Made by a program: the position numbers and the translations under genes | The notes under the pieces: generated by a model | Databases searched by the model: none | Seen by the model: the letters and a program-made list of their open reading frames with translations, nothing else | What the model was told of the DNA's origin: nothing | Origin: 73-13 sp035556395 | GTDB taxonomy: Bacteria > Actinomycetota > Actinomycetes > Actinomycetales > Microbacteriaceae | Reading direction: 5' to 3' | Assembly (NCBI GenBank): GCA_035556395.1 | Contig: DATMFB010000198.1 | Location: 1-6,377, forward strand | Length of the DNA: 6,377 nucleotides | Shown here: positions 5,487-6,377 of the stretch, in pieces | Position numbering within the stretch: position 1 is the stretch's first letter | Layout of the letters: every line of letters starts with the position of its first letter

Positions 5487-6377
5487 GTGCCGCCGGAGGT
5501 CGTGGACGAGAGGCCCGTCGCGACGGTCGTGATCGTCGACTGGAACGCGCCGGAGGTCACCCTCGAGGCGGTCCATTCGGTGCTTGCGCAGTCGGAGGCG
5601 CACCAGGTGGAGGTGCTCGTCGTCGACAACGGCTCGGAGCGGACGGCCGCCGGCCATCCGGCCGCAGCACTCCCCCGCGTCCGCGTGATCCGTCTGCCCG
5701 AGAACCGCGGGTTCGCCGGAGGAGCGAACGCCGGTATCGCGGCGGCGAGCGGCCAGGCGATCGTGCTGCTCAATAATGACGCGCGGCTGGAGCCCGGGGC
5801 CCTTGCCGCATTGCTCGCGCCGCTCGCGGATCCGGGCGTCGGCGCGGTCACCGCGCTCATCCTGCTCGACAGCGACGGGCCGGCGCTCGTCAACTCGACC
5901 GGCGGCGAGGTGACCCGCTCCGGCAACGGCCGCGACCGCGACTGGCGCGTGCCGTTCGCTGCACTGCACCGTCCCTCGGGCACCGTGCCCGCGTTCTCCG
6001 GCGGCGCCGCGGCGCTGTCGCGAGCGGCGATCGATGACGCCGGCGGCCCGTTCGACGAGCGCCTCTTCATGTACTACGAGGATACGGAGCTGTCCTGGCG
6101 GCTCCGTCGCCGCGGCTGGGAGATCCGCTACCAGCCCCTCGCCGTCGTCCGCCATCGGCACGCACACTCCTCCGGCGCCGGCTCCGACTTCTTCCTCCGG
6201 CTCAACGAGCGAAACCGGCTGCGCTTCGCACTCGTCCACGGCACGCCCGGCGTCGTCACCCGCGCCCTCTGGCGCACGCTTGCCGGAGCGGGCTCCCGTC
6301 TGCTCCGCGGCGACGCGCGAGGCGCCGGCCGGCGGCTCGGCGCGATCGGTCATGCGATCGGACACGCTGGCGAGCTA
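5487..6377 (+). CDS. GT2 family glycosyltransferase, rhamnosyltransferase-like (3' end outside window)
   Basis: This GT-A fold glycosyltransferase is transcribed away from the operon; 297 codons are visible without a stop. The GT2 landmarks are complete: VVIVDWNAPE (14-23), VLVVDNGS (43-50), LPENRGFAGGANAGI (70-84), LLNNDARLEP (94-103, metal-binding Asp98), FSGGAAALSR (170-179), and FDERLFMYYEDTELSWRL (189-206) with the probable catalytic Glu198-Asp199. A basic VVRHRHAHS stretch (220-228) and LNERNRLRF (239-247) follow. This set is typical of the WbbL/RfbF-like rhamnosyltransferase group, though donor specificity is inferred. The first start codon after the in-frame TAG at 5475-5477 is the GTG at 5487. 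It lies six bases after a TAGCGT box, so the mRNA may be leaderless; a GGGAGGG at 5468-5474 is a Shine-Dalgarno candidate but sits 12 bases away. The only ATG in the visible frame near the end (6069) is internal to the ED motif, so a search restricted to ATG starts would miss this gene. Confidence 0.9.
   Translation, partial: MPPEVVDERPVATVVIVDWNAPEVTLEAVHSVLAQSEAHQVEVLVVDNGSERTAAGHPAAALPRVRVIRLPENRGFAGGANAGIAAASGQAIVLLNNDARLEPGALAALLAPLADPGVGAVTALILLDSDGPALVNSTGGEVTRSGNGRDRDWRVPFAALHRPSGTVPAFSGGAAALSRAAIDDAGGPFDERLFMYYEDTELSWRLRRRGWEIRYQPLAVVRHRHAHSSGAGSDFFLRLNERNRLRFALVHGTPGVVTRALWRTLAGAGSRLLRGDARGAGRRLGAIGHAIGHAGEL

Noticed and set aside
2939..6070. A single minus-strand open frame of 1043 codons spanning most of the right half
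   Set aside because: Only its last 362 codons (from 4027) encode a sensible membrane protein. The upstream part is Arg/Pro/Ser-rich, antisense or out of frame to two well-supported genes, and stays open only because stop codons are rare at this GC content.
5397..6365. Minus-strand frame of 322 codons opposite the divergent GT2 gene
   Set aside because: It is polar and motif-free, and would also bury the promoter and Shine-Dalgarno site of the DUF2142-like gene. The plus strand has the full GT2 motif set.

Overview
The window is very GC-rich (about 70 % by eye) and densely packed with genes. It has GTG starts, 4-base GTGA stop/start overlaps and TANNNT -10 boxes placed almost directly on start codons. 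These traits point to a high-GC actinobacterium; a Microbacteriaceae-like member is my guess, but the sequence alone does not prove the family. I see no RNA genes, mobile elements, CRISPR arrays or phage genes.

All of the coding capacity looks like a cell-surface polysaccharide locus. Five genes lie on the minus strand, read from about 5400 down to 1: a DUF2142/GT-C-like membrane protein (5400-4024), a second membrane protein that is a shortened paralog of it (4027-2939), a WsaF-type GT4 glycosyltransferase (2888-1683), a GalE-like NAD-dependent sugar epimerase (1686-760), and a GT2 glycosyltransferase cut off by the left edge (763 to 1). Three of the four junctions are GTGA overlaps. The exception is a 50-base gap before the GT4 gene, which carries a possible internal promoter. 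On the plus strand, a divergent GT2 glycosyltransferase starts with GTG at 5487 and runs off the right edge.

The 86-base region between the divergent genes holds two back-to-back -10-like boxes that form the arms of an inverted repeat. One drives the five-gene operon, which has a clear Shine-Dalgarno site. The other sits exactly where a leaderless transcript would begin on the GTG of the plus-strand gene.

Inferred logic: the epimerase supplies a nucleotide sugar, the three cytoplasmic glycosyltransferases (two with sequence features of rhamnosyltransferase branches) build a glycan on a lipid carrier, and the multi-pass membrane proteins act on the outer face of the membrane. The most unusual point is the membrane pair. 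The second copy keeps the fold but has lost the first-loop Asp-Glu pair with about 76 residues of that loop, a KPT motif and the Arg-Tyr of PPRY, so it looks like a non-catalytic partner of the first. Otherwise this is an ordinary accessory glycan locus, and I do not see a wholly new system.
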